Shown: positions 6,756-16,272, counted from the first letter of the stretch. The stretch: 64,000 bases of DNA from Sulfurovum sp. (GCA_016744875.1 JADGDL010000007.1:1-64000); one strand, 5' to 3'. Numbers and translations: made by a program. The notes: a model not told the origin generated them from the letters alone.

Positions 6756-8942
6756 ATGAAAAAAGGACAAACAATAAAATACTCGATAATTGCAGTTTTA
6801 GCAATTGCTTCAAGTATACATGCAGCAGAAGATCTGGGGACGATCACTGTTGAATCATCAACGATAGATGATAAGTTTGATGCGAAAAAAATGGAAGTGT
6901 CTAATACGGTCACATTAAATGGTGAAGAAGTAGATGCATTCCAAGCAGAAAATATTGCAGATGTATTAAATACTGTGCCTGGTGTGACAGCAAGAAAAAA
7001 TGAGGGAGATTCAAACAAGATACATATCAGGGGTGTTGCAACTGAAAACTATATGGGGGAAAAACCTGGTGTAGCAATCGTTATCGATGGTGTTCCGGTA
7101 CAAGAAAGAGCAGGAGCTGTAAACATTGATATGGACAATATCGAGTCTATTAAAGTCATTAAAGGTGGAGCTTCTTATTTATATGGAAATGATGCTTTAT
7201 CAGGTGCAGTAGTCATTACTACAAAAAGACCTAAAGCGACCAATGAAGGTTCTGTGAGTGCAGAATTTGGTAGTTATGGTTTTGAGAAGTATATAGCAAA
7301 CTATACAGGCGGTACAGATAAATTTGCTTATCAAATACAGGGAAGTTATAAAGCAAGTGATGGATATTGGGACGATTCAGATTATTGGGCAAAATCAATG
7401 AATGGTAAATTCCAATACTACATCGATGATACCAGTGATATCACATTTGGTGCAGATATATCTAAAAGATATGAAAATGATACAGGGTCGATCACGCATA
7501 CTGTAGATGGTATAAACCAAGTGAAAACCAATCCAAAAAGTGTAGGTGAAGTAGGGTATTCAACAGATTATGATATCGATCTTTCAAAGTATTTCTTAAC
7601 ATACTCAAAAGATTTTGCAAATGATGCGAACCTGATGGCTCAGCTCTATAGATATGAAGATACCACAGAGAACAAAAATGGGGCGTATTACAATAGGGAT
7701 CTTCCCGGTAGTACATTAAGAAATGATCACCTCTATGATGCTTATGCAAATACGACTCAGAATGGTTTCAAGTCTGAGTATAGACAAGATGGTGATAAAT
7801 TAGCTTATATGATAGGACTTGATGTCGCTAGAAATGATGAAGATAAAAACAGTAAGTACAGAGTGGACTATACAGATAGAAGAGGTAATTCATATAACGT
7901 TGGAGATGTGAACAGTGATACAAGTTTTACAGAAGATATCTCTGCACTATATGGGGAATTTAAATATCAAGTAAATGATCAATTGATCACGACACTCAAT
8001 GCAAGATATGATCATATGGAGTATGATTATACAAATCATATGGCTAGAGGTGGAGCTGCAAGTTGGGAAAAGGACTTTAATGAACAGTCTTATAGGGCAG
8101 GCTTAACGTATAAACTGGAAGAAAACTCTATTATCTTTGCTAACATTTCAACAGGGTTTAGAGTACCAACGATAGATCAACTCTATGCAGGTGATATTTT
8201 ATCGGGTAGATATGATTATGCGAACAATCCAGATATAGATACAGAAGAAACAATTAACTATGAAATAGGGTACAGAGGTCAAGAAGGTATGTTTACATAT
8301 GATATTGCTCTTTTTCAATTAGACAGAGATGATATGATCACTAGAAATGGTGGTAATTATGTGAGTGATATAGCAAGTCCTATCATGTATGGTAACTTTG
8401 CAGATGCTCGTAATAGAGGTCTTGAATTTAGTTTGAACAGTGATATGTCACAAACATTTTATTTTGCCTTTAATTACGCGTATTTAGATGCACAGTATAC
8501 TAGATACGATGAGTATAATTTGGTTCTTACAAATCCTAATACAGGAAGAGACTATATAGAAGGTACTTACGATCTGTCTGGAAATACAGTACCTAGAACA
8601 TCTGAACACACTGTTTATCTAGAAGGTAACTATAATGTATTGTCAAACTGGCTTCTTACAGTAGGTGTTAACTACAGATCAAGTCAATATGCAGATGAAA
8701 TGAATCAAGTAAAAGTAGATGGATATTCACTGGTTGACTTGAGAACTACTTACAATGTCAAAGTATCAGGCGTTGATGTAGAGCTATTTGGAAAAGTAGA
8801 AAATCTATTTGATGAACAATACTTCATGATGCCGCGTGTTACTGGTGATAGAAATGAAGATGGTTTATATAATGTAGGAGACATGGGTCTGACTGTAAGT
8901 CCAGGGCGTATGTTCTTTGCAGGACTTCGTGTTAAGTTTTAA
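6756..8942 (+). CDS. TonB-dependent outer-membrane receptor
   Basis: A 728-residue siderophore/metal-receptor-type protein. A signal peptide ends near H-A-A (about 24) and a possible TonB box is L-G-T-I-T-V-E-S (27-34). The plug domain runs about 45-150, with the features V-P-G-V-T-A-R, I-R-G-V, D-G-V-P-V and I-E-S-I-K-V-I-K-G-G-A-S. A long 22-strand-type barrel ends in R-V-K-F with a terminal Phe. AGGAAAGG precedes the start. The membrane polyferredoxin gene follows after 10 nt, suggesting uptake coupled to inner-membrane redox chemistry. The ligand is unknown; iron or copper complexes are likeliest. Confidence 0.85.
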   Translation: MKKGQTIKYSIIAVLAIASSIHAAEDLGTITVESSTIDDKFDAKKMEVSNTVTLNGEEVDAFQAENIADVLNTVPGVTARKNEGDSNKIHIRGVATENYMGEKPGVAIVIDGVPVQERAGAVNIDMDNIESIKVIKGGASYLYGNDALSGAVVITTKRPKATNEGSVSAEFGSYGFEKYIANYTGGTDKFAYQIQGSYKASDGYWDDSDYWAKSMNGKFQYYIDDTSDITFGADISKRYENDTGSITHTVDGINQVKTNPKSVGEVGYSTDYDIDLSKYFLTYSKDFANDANLMAQLYRYEDTTENKNGAYYNRDLPGSTLRNDHLYDAYANTTQNGFKSEYRQDGDKLAYMIGLDVARNDEDKNSKYRVDYTDRRGNSYNVGDVNSDTSFTEDISALYGEFKYQVNDQLITTLNARYDHMEYDYTNHMARGGAASWEKDFNEQSYRAGLTYKLEENSIIFANISTGFRVPTIDQLYAGDILSGRYDYANNPDIDTEETINYEIGYRGQEGMFTYDIALFQLDRDDMITRNGGNYVSDIASPIMYGNFADARNRGLEFSLNSDMSQTFYFAFNYAYLDAQYTRYDEYNLVLTNPNTGRDYIEGTYDLSGNTVPRTSEHTVYLEGNYNVLSNWLLTVGVNYRSSQYADEMNQVKVDGYSLVDLRTTYNVKVSGVDVELFGKVENLFDEQYFMMPRVTGDRNEDGLYNVGDMGLTVSPGRMFFAGLRVKF

Positions 8943-8952
8943 AGGAGTGTAG

Positions 8953-10452
8953 ATGGTAGAGTTTAAAGAAAATAGAGACAGAAACGATATATACGGCATG
9001 CCCGTATTAGGGTTTTTGTTTAAAAATCAAACATTTATGATGGTTTTGAAGTTAGTTGTTCTTGCTCTCTTCATCTATGGGGTATATATGGGATTTACTG
9101 ACCCTGGGAAAGAAAACCTTTTTACCCAACATCTTTTTTGGGGACTCTTCTGGTCCCTGTTCATAGTCGTTACACTTACCACATTTGGTAGAATTTTTTG
9201 TGGCATCTGTCCTCATGGATTTTTAGGAAAATACATCACGAAATTTGGTCTTCAAAAAGAGATGCCAAATTTTTTGAAAAATAGATTTATCGGTGTCTTT
9301 ATCCTCTTTTTTGGATGGTGGGCTATTTACTATACGGTACCGGGATTTTGGAAAGTACCACTGGCTACAGCTTGGTTGTTTGCCTCAATTACAGTGGTCG
9401 CTTTTGTAATGTATTATCTCTATAAAGATATGAGTTATTGTAAATATATCTGTCCTATCGGTACGTTGACTAAAGCGTATGGGAAAGTGTCATTTGCAGC
9501 TTTGGGTACCTATAAAGAAGATTGTAGCTCTTGTAAAACATTGGATTGTGCAGTAGCCTGCCCATATAACTTAAAACCATTTGCTTTTGACAATAAAAAT
9601 TCCATGGATGACTGTACACTGTGTATGGATTGTAGCGATGCTTGTGATTCAGTGGCTTACAGGATTACAAAACCTTCAGCACCGTTGTTTGAAAAATTCA
9701 AATACAATAAGGCAGAAGTGTGGGCATTTATACTCATTACAGCGGCTATTTCGCTTACGATGAGTTTTCACCATGGACTAAACCGTTCTGCTATTGCAGA
9801 TACATTTATCTGGTCAACAAGTGCTGAGTTTGCGAAACAGTATATAGATTTCGGAACACTTGATCCTGTAGGAATGTTTGCATTTATCTATGCTACTTTA
9901 TTTGCGATAGGTATCGTATATTTTGGAATGTTTGTGGCTTCAAAAGTTTTAAAAGCGCCTTTTGAAAAGACGTTTTATACTTTAGGTTATGCATTTGCAC
10001 CGCTGTTTCTCATTGGTGGACTTGCGCACTTGATACACAGCTTTTTTACACATAACTATGCAGATATAGCCAATGGTTTCATTTATGGGTTTGGTTTAGA
10101 TGCAGGCACAGTAGAAAACCTTGCTTCTAGAAAAGATGCATGGTTAGGGATCTTTAAAGTGATACCGTATATCGCTGCTTTTTGGGGTTACTATATCTTG
10201 GCTAAAAGAATGCAATTCTTTAAAGCCACAAAGACGAAGAAGGTTATTGCATTTGTTTTTGCTTCCTCTCTTATCACGCTTTATTTGTCAACAAATCTTT
10301 ATAGAGCCTATATATTTAAAACGTATGGTATGGCAAAAAGAAGTCATCATGGTAGCCATGGAAGTCATGGCACAGCTAAACCTGCTAAATCAGAAACACC
10401 TGTCATGAAATGTGAAGCGGGTAAATGTGGTGCCGCTATGAAAAAACAGTAG
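8953..10452 (+). CDS. NapH/CcoG-like membrane polyferredoxin with metal-binding C-terminus
   Basis: A 499-residue inner-membrane protein. The N-terminal helices carry the paired C-x2-C-P (Cys83, Cys86) and C-x3-C-P (Cys163, Cys167) motifs of the NapH/NosR/CcoG group. Two ferredoxin clusters follow (Cys191/194/199/203 and Cys221/224/227/231), then five or six more membrane helices. The tail has an H-H-G-S-H-G-S-H-G segment and ends with M-K-C-E-A-G-K-C-G (Cys487, Cys492), like copper-associated E-G-K-C-G motifs. It probably passes electrons to reduce an imported metal or complex; that role is inferred from the adjacent TonB receptor. Confidence 0.78.
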   Translation: MVEFKENRDRNDIYGMPVLGFLFKNQTFMMVLKLVVLALFIYGVYMGFTDPGKENLFTQHLFWGLFWSLFIVVTLTTFGRIFCGICPHGFLGKYITKFGLQKEMPNFLKNRFIGVFILFFGWWAIYYTVPGFWKVPLATAWLFASITVVAFVMYYLYKDMSYCKYICPIGTLTKAYGKVSFAALGTYKEDCSSCKTLDCAVACPYNLKPFAFDNKNSMDDCTLCMDCSDACDSVAYRITKPSAPLFEKFKYNKAEVWAFILITAAISLTMSFHHGLNRSAIADTFIWSTSAEFAKQYIDFGTLDPVGMFAFIYATLFAIGIVYFGMFVASKVLKAPFEKTFYTLGYAFAPLFLIGGLAHLIHSFFTHNYADIANGFIYGFGLDAGTVENLASRKDAWLGIFKVIPYIAAFWGYYILAKRMQFFKATKTKKVIAFVFASSLITLYLSTNLYRAYIFKTYGMAKRSHHGSHGSHGTAKPAKSETPVMKCEAGKCGAAMKKQ

Positions 10453-10465
10453 CATTATGCTGCTG
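10447..10465 (-). terminator. Terminator for the leftward barrel gene
   Basis: CAGTAGCAT and ATGCTGCTG form a 9-bp stem (one G-U pair). Read on the minus strand, the hairpin is followed by TTTTTT. It overlaps the last codons of the polyferredoxin gene and would end the transcript of the gene at 10480-11376. Confidence 0.55.
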
Positions 10466-10479
10466 TAAAAACACTAAAA

Positions 10480-11376
10480 TTAATCAGTCCAACTATACTG
10501 CCATGCTATGGCTATAGCATCAAAGTCAGTACCATATCTGACGTTAATACCAGTATTGCCATATATCTTAATGGAGTTTTGCTTATCTATAGGCATGGCA
10601 AATGTTAAGCCCATACGGCTGTTTCTTAGTTCCTCATTTGATCCAATACCATCATTGATATATTCTCCACCCCAGTAATAAGTTACTCCTATAGCTAGCC
10701 ACATAGCTCGTTTAAATGTATAAAGAACATGTCCCTGAGTTGAATATACAGGGTCTTGTTTCCTTGTTATATCGCCATAAAAATCTTCATTAGTAGTATA
10801 GAACTCAGCCTCTGCTCCAAATTCAAACTCAAAATTAGATATTTTTTTAGAGAAACCGATAGCTGGCTTTATTGCCCATCTGTTTGTGCCAATATTCACA
10901 AGTTTTGATTTATCGTATTGACCTGTTGGAATAGTAGCTTGAATACTTAGACCTATAATGGTGTCTTGTTGATATGAGGAAAACTCTTCAAGTGCAAGTG
11001 CAGGGGCACCTAGTAGATTGAAAGTCAGTCTTGCTTTGGTGTCTCCCATACCATGTACACTTCGACTTACATCCATACCAAAATGCTGTGCTGTACCTGA
11101 TAGCGTCGAGTAGGGAAAAATAATATCAAACTTTGCATTATGACCCAAATAACCAAATGATCTAGCATAGAGTAGGATTGTACTGTCAATTTTTAGGTTT
11201 GGATCTTCTAAGCCTAGAGATTGGTTTTCAGGTATAGCACCTTGAGTATGACCATATCCCAGAAACATAACATTTACATCAATAGGAGTATTCGCATAAA
11301 GTTTAGGTTCAAGTGTTTGTGCATTAAGTACTTGAACTTCTATAAAGAGTAGTAAAATAAGGATTGACTTTTTCAT
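10480..11376 (-). CDS. Outer-membrane channel-like protein (MetA-pathway/transporter family)
   Basis: A 298-residue exported beta-barrel protein: signal peptide (1-19, ending L-N-A), then alternating strands. The pattern I-P-T-G-Q-Y-D-x-S-K-L-V-N-I-G-x-N-R-W matches the 'phenol MetA degradation pathway/transporter' outer-membrane family. Such proteins are thought to be passive channels; the substrate is not predictable. It runs against the polyferredoxin gene, so it is not in that operon, but shared physiology is possible. Confidence 0.65.
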   Translation of the reverse strand: MKKSILILLLFIEVQVLNAQTLEPKLYANTPIDVNVMFLGYGHTQGAIPENQSLGLEDPNLKIDSTILLYARSFGYLGHNAKFDIIFPYSTLSGTAQHFGMDVSRSVHGMGDTKARLTFNLLGAPALALEEFSSYQQDTIIGLSIQATIPTGQYDKSKLVNIGTNRWAIKPAIGFSKKISNFEFEFGAEAEFYTTNEDFYGDITRKQDPVYSTQGHVLYTFKRAMWLAIGVTYYWGGEYINDGIGSNEELRNSRMGLTFAMPIDKQNSIKIYGNTGINVRYGTDFDAIAIAWQYSWTD

Positions 11377-11409
11377 TTACTATTATATCACTTTTCTTTC
11401 ATTGTATCA

Positions 11410-11616
11410 TCAGTCGTATTTTTTAAACTGTTCCAACCATGCTTTATCTTCATCACTAAGTTTTCCTACGCGTTCAAGCAGTTTAGCTTTTGTATTTATG
11501 AGGTCTTCTATCTCTAGGTAGGCTAAAAGATCAGGGTTGATGGTATTTTCATTTCGACCATATGAGATAAGCTTTTCTATATCTTCGAGTAATTCTTCTT
11601 TTGTTTGTTCATTCAT
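11410..11616 (-). CDS. Small conserved-looking hypothetical protein
   Basis: A 68-residue, acidic and probably all-helical protein with no Cys, signal or membrane segment; it reads as two or three helices (about 3-17, 34-50, 53-66). It begins 33 nt before the leftward barrel gene. I recognise no family. Normal codon use and its snug fit between genes support it being real. Confidence 0.55.
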   Translation of the reverse strand: MNEQTKEELLEDIEKLISYGRNENTINPDLLAYLEIEDLINTKAKLLERVGKLSDEDKAWLEQFKKYD

Positions 11617-11658
11617 TCTGATATACTACCAAAAAACAAATAATACAAGGATAGATTT

Positions 11659-12126
11659 ATGTTAGAAGTAGGAACACAGGTACCGGACTTTTGTCTGCCA
11701 AATCAGGATGAAGAAGAGATATGTTTAAGAGACATCAAGGGAAGATGGATAGTCCTTTACTTTTACCCAAAAGACAATACGCCGGGTTGTACCACAGAAG
11801 CATGTGATTTTACTGCTGCAGAACCAGACTTTACAGGTTTGGATGCGATCATTTTAGGGGTGAGTCCAGACTCTCCTGAAAAACATAGAAAATTCATAGA
11901 GAAAAAAGAGCTTGGTATTACGCTTTTGGCAGATGAGGACAAAGAACTTTGTAATCTTTTTGGTATCTGGCAGCTTAAAAAATTCATGGGTAAAGAGTAT
12001 ATGGGTGTGGTCAGATCTACCTTCATCATAGACCCAGATGGAAAAGTGGCTGCAACATGGACGAAGGTTAGAGTAAAAAATCATGTAGATGACGTGAAAG
12101 CAAAACTAGAAGAACTACAGGCATAA
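11659..12126 (+). CDS. bcp: Thioredoxin-dependent peroxiredoxin, Bcp/PrxQ type
   Basis: A 155-residue cytosolic peroxidase that reduces H2O2 and organic peroxides using thioredoxin. The peroxidatic Cys44 lies in T-P-G-C-T-T-E-A-C-D-F and the resolving Cys49 five residues later, as in PrxQ. Full-length family pattern, including V-R-S-T-F-I-I-D-P-D-G. It is divergent from the small hypothetical gene at 11616, with 42 nt between the starts, and converges on the ligase gene. Confidence 0.93.
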   Translation: MLEVGTQVPDFCLPNQDEEEICLRDIKGRWIVLYFYPKDNTPGCTTEACDFTAAEPDFTGLDAIILGVSPDSPEKHRKFIEKKELGITLLADEDKELCNLFGIWQLKKFMGKEYMGVVRSTFIIDPDGKVAATWTKVRVKNHVDDVKAKLEELQA

Positions 12127-12142
12127 TCCTACATCTCTAAAT

Positions 12143-12173
12143 TCTACAAGATAGTGTAAAACTATGTTGTAGA
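12143..12173. terminator. Hairpin between convergent genes
   Basis: TCTACAA-G-ATAGT pairs with ACTAT-G-TTGTAGA (7 + 5 bp around a G-G mismatch) with a 5-nt loop. It lies midway between bcp and the end of the ligase operon. U tracts are poor on both strands, so it may act as a bidirectional terminator or RNA end-stabiliser. Confidence 0.5.
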
Positions 12174-12184
12174 GTGAAGAACTA

Positions 12185-13738
12185 TTAAAACCCTTTTTTC
12201 AGGACCGCTTTATCTACAACCTCATGATGTGAAGCTTTAAGCGGAAGCGTCTCTCTAAACTCTATAGTAGTTGGCATCATATACGTAGCTAAATGCTTTT
12301 TAAGCTCAAAGTTTATTTCATTGAGCGGTATCTTATCTTTAGCACTATAGATTAAAATGATCTCTTCTTCTATCTGGGCATTAGGCACACCAAAGACAGC
12401 ACATTGTTTTATCTCTTTGAAGTTGCTATAGACCACATCTTCTATCTCTTTGGGGCTTACTCTGTATCCTGATGTTTTGATCATGTCATCTTTTCGGTCT
12501 ACAAAATATATGTAACCCTCTTCATCTTTGTATACATGATCACCCGTAGCGATGACTATTTCATCAGGATTATCTATAGTGACAACTTTTTCTAAAATAG
12601 AGATGTTTTTAAATCTTTCTTTTGTCGATTCTTCACTGTTCCAATACCCTTGGTAGATACAACAACCTCTATGAATAAGCTCACCTACCTCATTGGCCTT
12701 ACACTCATTACCTTCTTCATTGATAATGTACACTTCAACTTCAGGAATGGCTTTACCTATAGAAGTCGGTCTTATATGAATTTGTGATGGGTCAAGATAG
12801 GTACTTCTAAGTGCTTCGATCAGTCCATGCATGGAGTAAAACTTTGCTGGTTTAAAGTAGTCATCTACTTTCTTAACCATCTCTTCAGTGATATTCCCAC
12901 CTGATGAGGTAATTACACGTACATGGTCCAGTTGACTTGAAATTGGCAGTCTATGAGAATCTTCATCAAACATCTTTGAAATATGTACAGGCATAAGTGC
13001 CAGCACCGTTACTTTGTCTTTAAGTAAGTGTGCAAAGAAGTTACTTGGTAATATGAACTTATGAAGTGCCAAAGTTGCCCCAGCCTGGAGGGTACAAAAA
13101 ATCTGATTTAGTCCATAGTCTAAGTTGAATGAGAGGAGTCCGGAAATAATGTCATCTTCTTTTAAATCTAAATAATTTGAGACGACTCTAGTACCATCTA
13201 AAAGGTTTTTTTGTGTCATCACAATACCTTTTTGAGAGCCATCACTACCAAAACCATAGGTAATAATAGCAGGTAAAGCAGTATCGATTTCCAGATCAAA
13301 TTGAGGATTAAAACATTTATAGATCTCTTTAAGTGAAACCAGTGCATCTTGAAGAGGTTCAAAAGTGATCATTCGACCTTGAAAGTTTATTTTCTCTATG
13401 GTGTCGATCTTAGTTTTATCAGTGACGATACACTCTACCCCTGCATCATTGATAATGTACTCAACCTGTTCAGGCTTTAGGAAACGTGTAATGGGAACAA
13501 TAATATAAGGCGTAGAGAGCAGGGCAAGTATTGTAATGACCTGTTCTATACTTTTATTGGAGTATATTCCCACTCTTGCGCCATCTTCCAGATCCAGCTG
13601 GTTAAAATAATTGGCTAGCTGATTTACTTTTGTCAATAACTCTTTGTAGGTGAGCTTATTTTCTTTTTCTATCAGAGCTATTTTGTTGGGGTTTTTTTCA
13701 TTCGCTATTTCTAATAATGATCTAATACTATTTTGCAT
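12185..13738 (-). CDS. Degenerate AMP-dependent synthetase/ligase of a glutamate-mutase-like operon
   Basis: A 517-residue member of the acyl/aryl-adenylating (ANL) superfamily, resembling exosortase-associated acyl-CoA ligases (R-S-T-Y-L-x-P and S-I-G-K-A-I-P after the A5 motif). Several catalytic motifs are altered. The ATP loop reads Y-G-F-G-S-D-G-S-Q-K-G (161-171) instead of S-S-G-T-T-G-x-P-K-G. The Y-G-x-T-E motif is H-G-L-I-E (304-308). The C-terminal G-K-x-D, which supplies the catalytic Lys, is replaced by H-H-E-V-V-D (504-509). Asp400 (ATGD) and the A8 hinge (K-T-S-G-Y-R-V-S-P) remain. It is the last gene of the operon, overlapping the upstream gene by 11 nt. It may bind but not adenylate, or use altered chemistry. 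Confidence 0.8.
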   Translation of the reverse strand: MQNSIRSLLEIANEKNPNKIALIEKENKLTYKELLTKVNQLANYFNQLDLEDGARVGIYSNKSIEQVITILALLSTPYIIVPITRFLKPEQVEYIINDAGVECIVTDKTKIDTIEKINFQGRMITFEPLQDALVSLKEIYKCFNPQFDLEIDTALPAIITYGFGSDGSQKGIVMTQKNLLDGTRVVSNYLDLKEDDIISGLLSFNLDYGLNQIFCTLQAGATLALHKFILPSNFFAHLLKDKVTVLALMPVHISKMFDEDSHRLPISSQLDHVRVITSSGGNITEEMVKKVDDYFKPAKFYSMHGLIEALRSTYLDPSQIHIRPTSIGKAIPEVEVYIINEEGNECKANEVGELIHRGCCIYQGYWNSEESTKERFKNISILEKVVTIDNPDEIVIATGDHVYKDEEGYIYFVDRKDDMIKTSGYRVSPKEIEDVVYSNFKEIKQCAVFGVPNAQIEEEIILIYSAKDKIPLNEINFELKKHLATYMMPTTIEFRETLPLKASHHEVVDKAVLKKGF

Positions 13739-14921
13739 TGTTTATCTCCCTTATTCCTAAAGTCCAAATCTCATAGTTTCTATCGGTAATGACATTTGGT
13801 GTTTCTGTGAAGTTGAGTATCTTTTTATAAAAGAAGCCAATTATCTTGTCTATATCCTCATCACTTAATACTTTTGAAATTCCACCTGTCAGTACGATGC
13901 TGTTTAAAATTTCTAATTTGAGAGTTACATATTCATGATGACTTTTTGATACCTGATACAGTACTAGGAAAATAGCCAGTTGCATGAGAACAACAGTGGC
14001 TTCATCACTATGCTCATCCAAAATATGTTCATTTACATTGAGGTGATCTAGAAGCTCATAGACAAACTCATTGTTTTTTGCTCCAAAAACCAAACTCTCT
14101 CTGGATTTAAATACACCAAGCTTTTTAAAGACCAATCTGTCATAACCACTACTGGTCATAATGTTTTTATTGTCCACCAAGTCTGTACTGTAGTGAATAT
14201 CTGTTGTAGCTCCACCCACATCGATTACTAAAAATGGATCAGCCACATCAAAAAGTGTTCCCAGTTTAGGCAAAGCATTATTGACAATATAGGGTGTTGA
14301 ATAGATTTGATTTGAAGTTATTTCATAAAGTTTTTTAATATCTTCTTTCCCTGTGATATCGGACTGGTAAAGGTGTGTTAAATATTCTTTTAATTCCTCT
14401 TCTTGAACCTGTAGCTTATCACCTATAATATTTTTTAAAACGGTGAGGTCATCTAACTTATCATTTAAGAAATCATGATTTTGCTCATTTCCTACATACA
14501 CAATGTTCTGATAGTCCACTGCTTTTAGATAGGTGATCAATTTATCATCAAACTTGGCTTTGACACCATCTATACCACCTACCACGATCACCACATCTAT
14601 GACATCAGTAGGGACCACAGCTTTCTCTATGGTTGAATAAAGAATCGTATCAATGATATTGATTCCTGAGTTGAAAGCAATGTTGGTTGCATACTTTAAT
14701 GAAAAAAGAGAAGTAATACCGATAATAAGTGTGCTTAATCCACCATTTGCAGAACTACAGATGGAAACTTCCTCTTTTTTGTAGTTTTTTAGAAGGTTTG
14801 CACATTTGTCGTGAAGATCCTCATAAATAGTGGTATCAAAATTTCTAAAGTGTTGGTTTATTGTACCGTTTGCACTGGTTTTGAAGTAAGTACTTCCTAT
14901 GTCTATTTGTAATTTGTTCAT
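13728..14921 (-). CDS. GlmL/MutL-like glutamate mutase reactivase (ASKHA ATPase)
   Basis: A 397-residue ATPase of the MutL/GlmL family, which restores B12-dependent glutamate mutase after cofactor inactivation. The phosphate-1 loop is I-D-I-G-S-T-Y-F-K (6-14), a second ATP-binding segment is L-V-I-D-V-G-G-A-T-T-D-I-H (about 232-244), and the adenosine-type motif is I-V-L-T-G-G-I. It is somewhat shorter than clostridial GlmL. It overlaps the mutase large subunit by 4 nt (ATGA) and the ligase by 11 nt, so translation is coupled. Its presence argues that the mutase is active. Confidence 0.8.
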   Translation of the reverse strand: MNKLQIDIGSTYFKTSANGTINQHFRNFDTTIYEDLHDKCANLLKNYKKEEVSICSSANGGLSTLIIGITSLFSLKYATNIAFNSGINIIDTILYSTIEKAVVPTDVIDVVIVVGGIDGVKAKFDDKLITYLKAVDYQNIVYVGNEQNHDFLNDKLDDLTVLKNIIGDKLQVQEEELKEYLTHLYQSDITGKEDIKKLYEITSNQIYSTPYIVNNALPKLGTLFDVADPFLVIDVGGATTDIHYSTDLVDNKNIMTSSGYDRLVFKKLGVFKSRESLVFGAKNNEFVYELLDHLNVNEHILDEHSDEATVVLMQLAIFLVLYQVSKSHHEYVTLKLEILNSIVLTGGISKVLSDEDIDKIIGFFYKKILNFTETPNVITDRNYEIWTLGIREINNAK

Positions 14922-16270
14922 AGCATTATCCCGATATCATGAATAATGTGGTTAACCAGTGATTGCCCACATAAATCTACTTTTGAACGTTCGAAAGCCA
15001 AGCATTTATCACTAATTGGGACATTCCCTCTCTCATAAAAACGTATGTTGTAGTTTTCATCTCTTACAGTAATGGCTTCACCACTATTTGCTATATGTGG
15101 AGAAAAGGGAATATCTATGATCCCATTTTTGATAGAGTTAAAAACCTGTCTCCACAATGTATCAGCAGGGTCATTGAAAACAGCTTCCATAATATCATCT
15201 ACCATCTCAGTAAGATTCGCTTCTTCCTCCTCATCAGTGATAAGTGGAAGACCTCTTAACATATTGAGTGTATATTGTGTATTTTTCACAGCAGAAGCAT
15301 TGACCTCTTTAGTTGGGATACCAAATGCCTCATCTCTGGTTTTCGTGATCATCTTATCTGCACGTATCATGGCTGCAATTACTGTAGAAGTATTTATAAG
15401 TGAATCTGAAAACTCTTTGTTTCTAGGAAATGCTCCCATCCATTGGTGATAAACAAGATGAATGTCTGCATCGCCACAGTTGATCTTCTCAGCATATTTC
15501 TTAGCGAGCTTTTTAATGACGTTTGAACTTACAATATCTTGTGACATAGAACCCGTCTGTGAGAAACTGACAGAGAAAGACTTTACACCCTCTTCAAGTG
15601 ATAAAAGCATCTCTAAAAGCTGGATAACGATCACAATAGCAGGAGGCTGAAGGGTCGCAGAGAGTGGTCCAAAAGACTCACGGTTGATAGGCTCATTGAG
15701 TTCAGAGTATTCCGCACAGACCCTCTCTACATATTTCCAATATAAAAATGCTTTGTCAAGCGGAAAGTTTTTTGAATAAGGAAGCAGGTAGGTAATAGGA
15801 CCTCCCTCTATCTCAAAGATTCCAGAAGCCAGTGCTACCTCTATAAGCAGTCTTGCATCAGGTGTTCCATGGCGTAGACTGATAGGTGTATCATAATGTG
15901 TGACCATTTTTCGTGTGCTGCGGTACCCATGGTTTACAAGAGGATACCCGTTGAGCATATTTTCATCATTTTCTTCAGAAAGAGCCAACATTTTTTTAGC
16001 CATCTCATAGTCATTGAGTCTGGTATTACTGTCTATAGTGAGGGGAAGTATATCTACGCCAGCATTGGTAAATTCACCATAAAGTTCAAAGACTTTATCA
16101 TAGGTAGGAAAACCACCACGGGGTTGGACTAAAATTTTGTCAGATGTTTTAAATTTATGTGAGATAAACAGGTTTTTACTGGCACCGGTAATAAACTCTT
16201 TTATCTCGTCAAAATCAAAACTGTCAGTATAAGGTGTTTTGGTAATAATTTCTCGTTCTCGTTGAAACAT
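14918..16270 (-). CDS. Glutamate mutase (methylaspartate mutase) epsilon-subunit homologue
   Basis: A 450-residue TIM-barrel subunit, with its partner predicted to interconvert L-glutamate and (2S,3S)-3-methylaspartate by adenosyl-B12 radical chemistry. Motifs match clostridial GlmE: L-R-H-G-T-P-D-A-R-L-L (133-142), E-G-G-P-I-T-Y-L-L-P-Y (155-165), H-Q-W-M-G-A-F-P and K-T-R-D-E-A-F-G-I-P-T-K-E. With a constant offset of 16, the clostridial substrate/cofactor residues I recall (R100, R149, E171, Y177, Y181, K326, E330) fall on R84, R133, E155, Y161, Y165, K310 and E314, all conserved. Two nt separate it from the B12-subunit gene. A related carbon-skeleton mutase with another substrate is possible. 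Confidence 0.83.
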   Translation of the reverse strand: MFQREREIITKTPYTDSFDFDEIKEFITGASKNLFISHKFKTSDKILVQPRGGFPTYDKVFELYGEFTNAGVDILPLTIDSNTRLNDYEMAKKMLALSEENDENMLNGYPLVNHGYRSTRKMVTHYDTPISLRHGTPDARLLIEVALASGIFEIEGGPITYLLPYSKNFPLDKAFLYWKYVERVCAEYSELNEPINRESFGPLSATLQPPAIVIVIQLLEMLLSLEEGVKSFSVSFSQTGSMSQDIVSSNVIKKLAKKYAEKINCGDADIHLVYHQWMGAFPRNKEFSDSLINTSTVIAAMIRADKMITKTRDEAFGIPTKEVNASAVKNTQYTLNMLRGLPLITDEEEEANLTEMVDDIMEAVFNDPADTLWRQVFNSIKNGIIDIPFSPHIANSGEAITVRDENYNIRFYERGNVPISDKCLAFERSKVDLCGQSLVNHIIHDIGIML

Positions 16271-16272
16271 AA

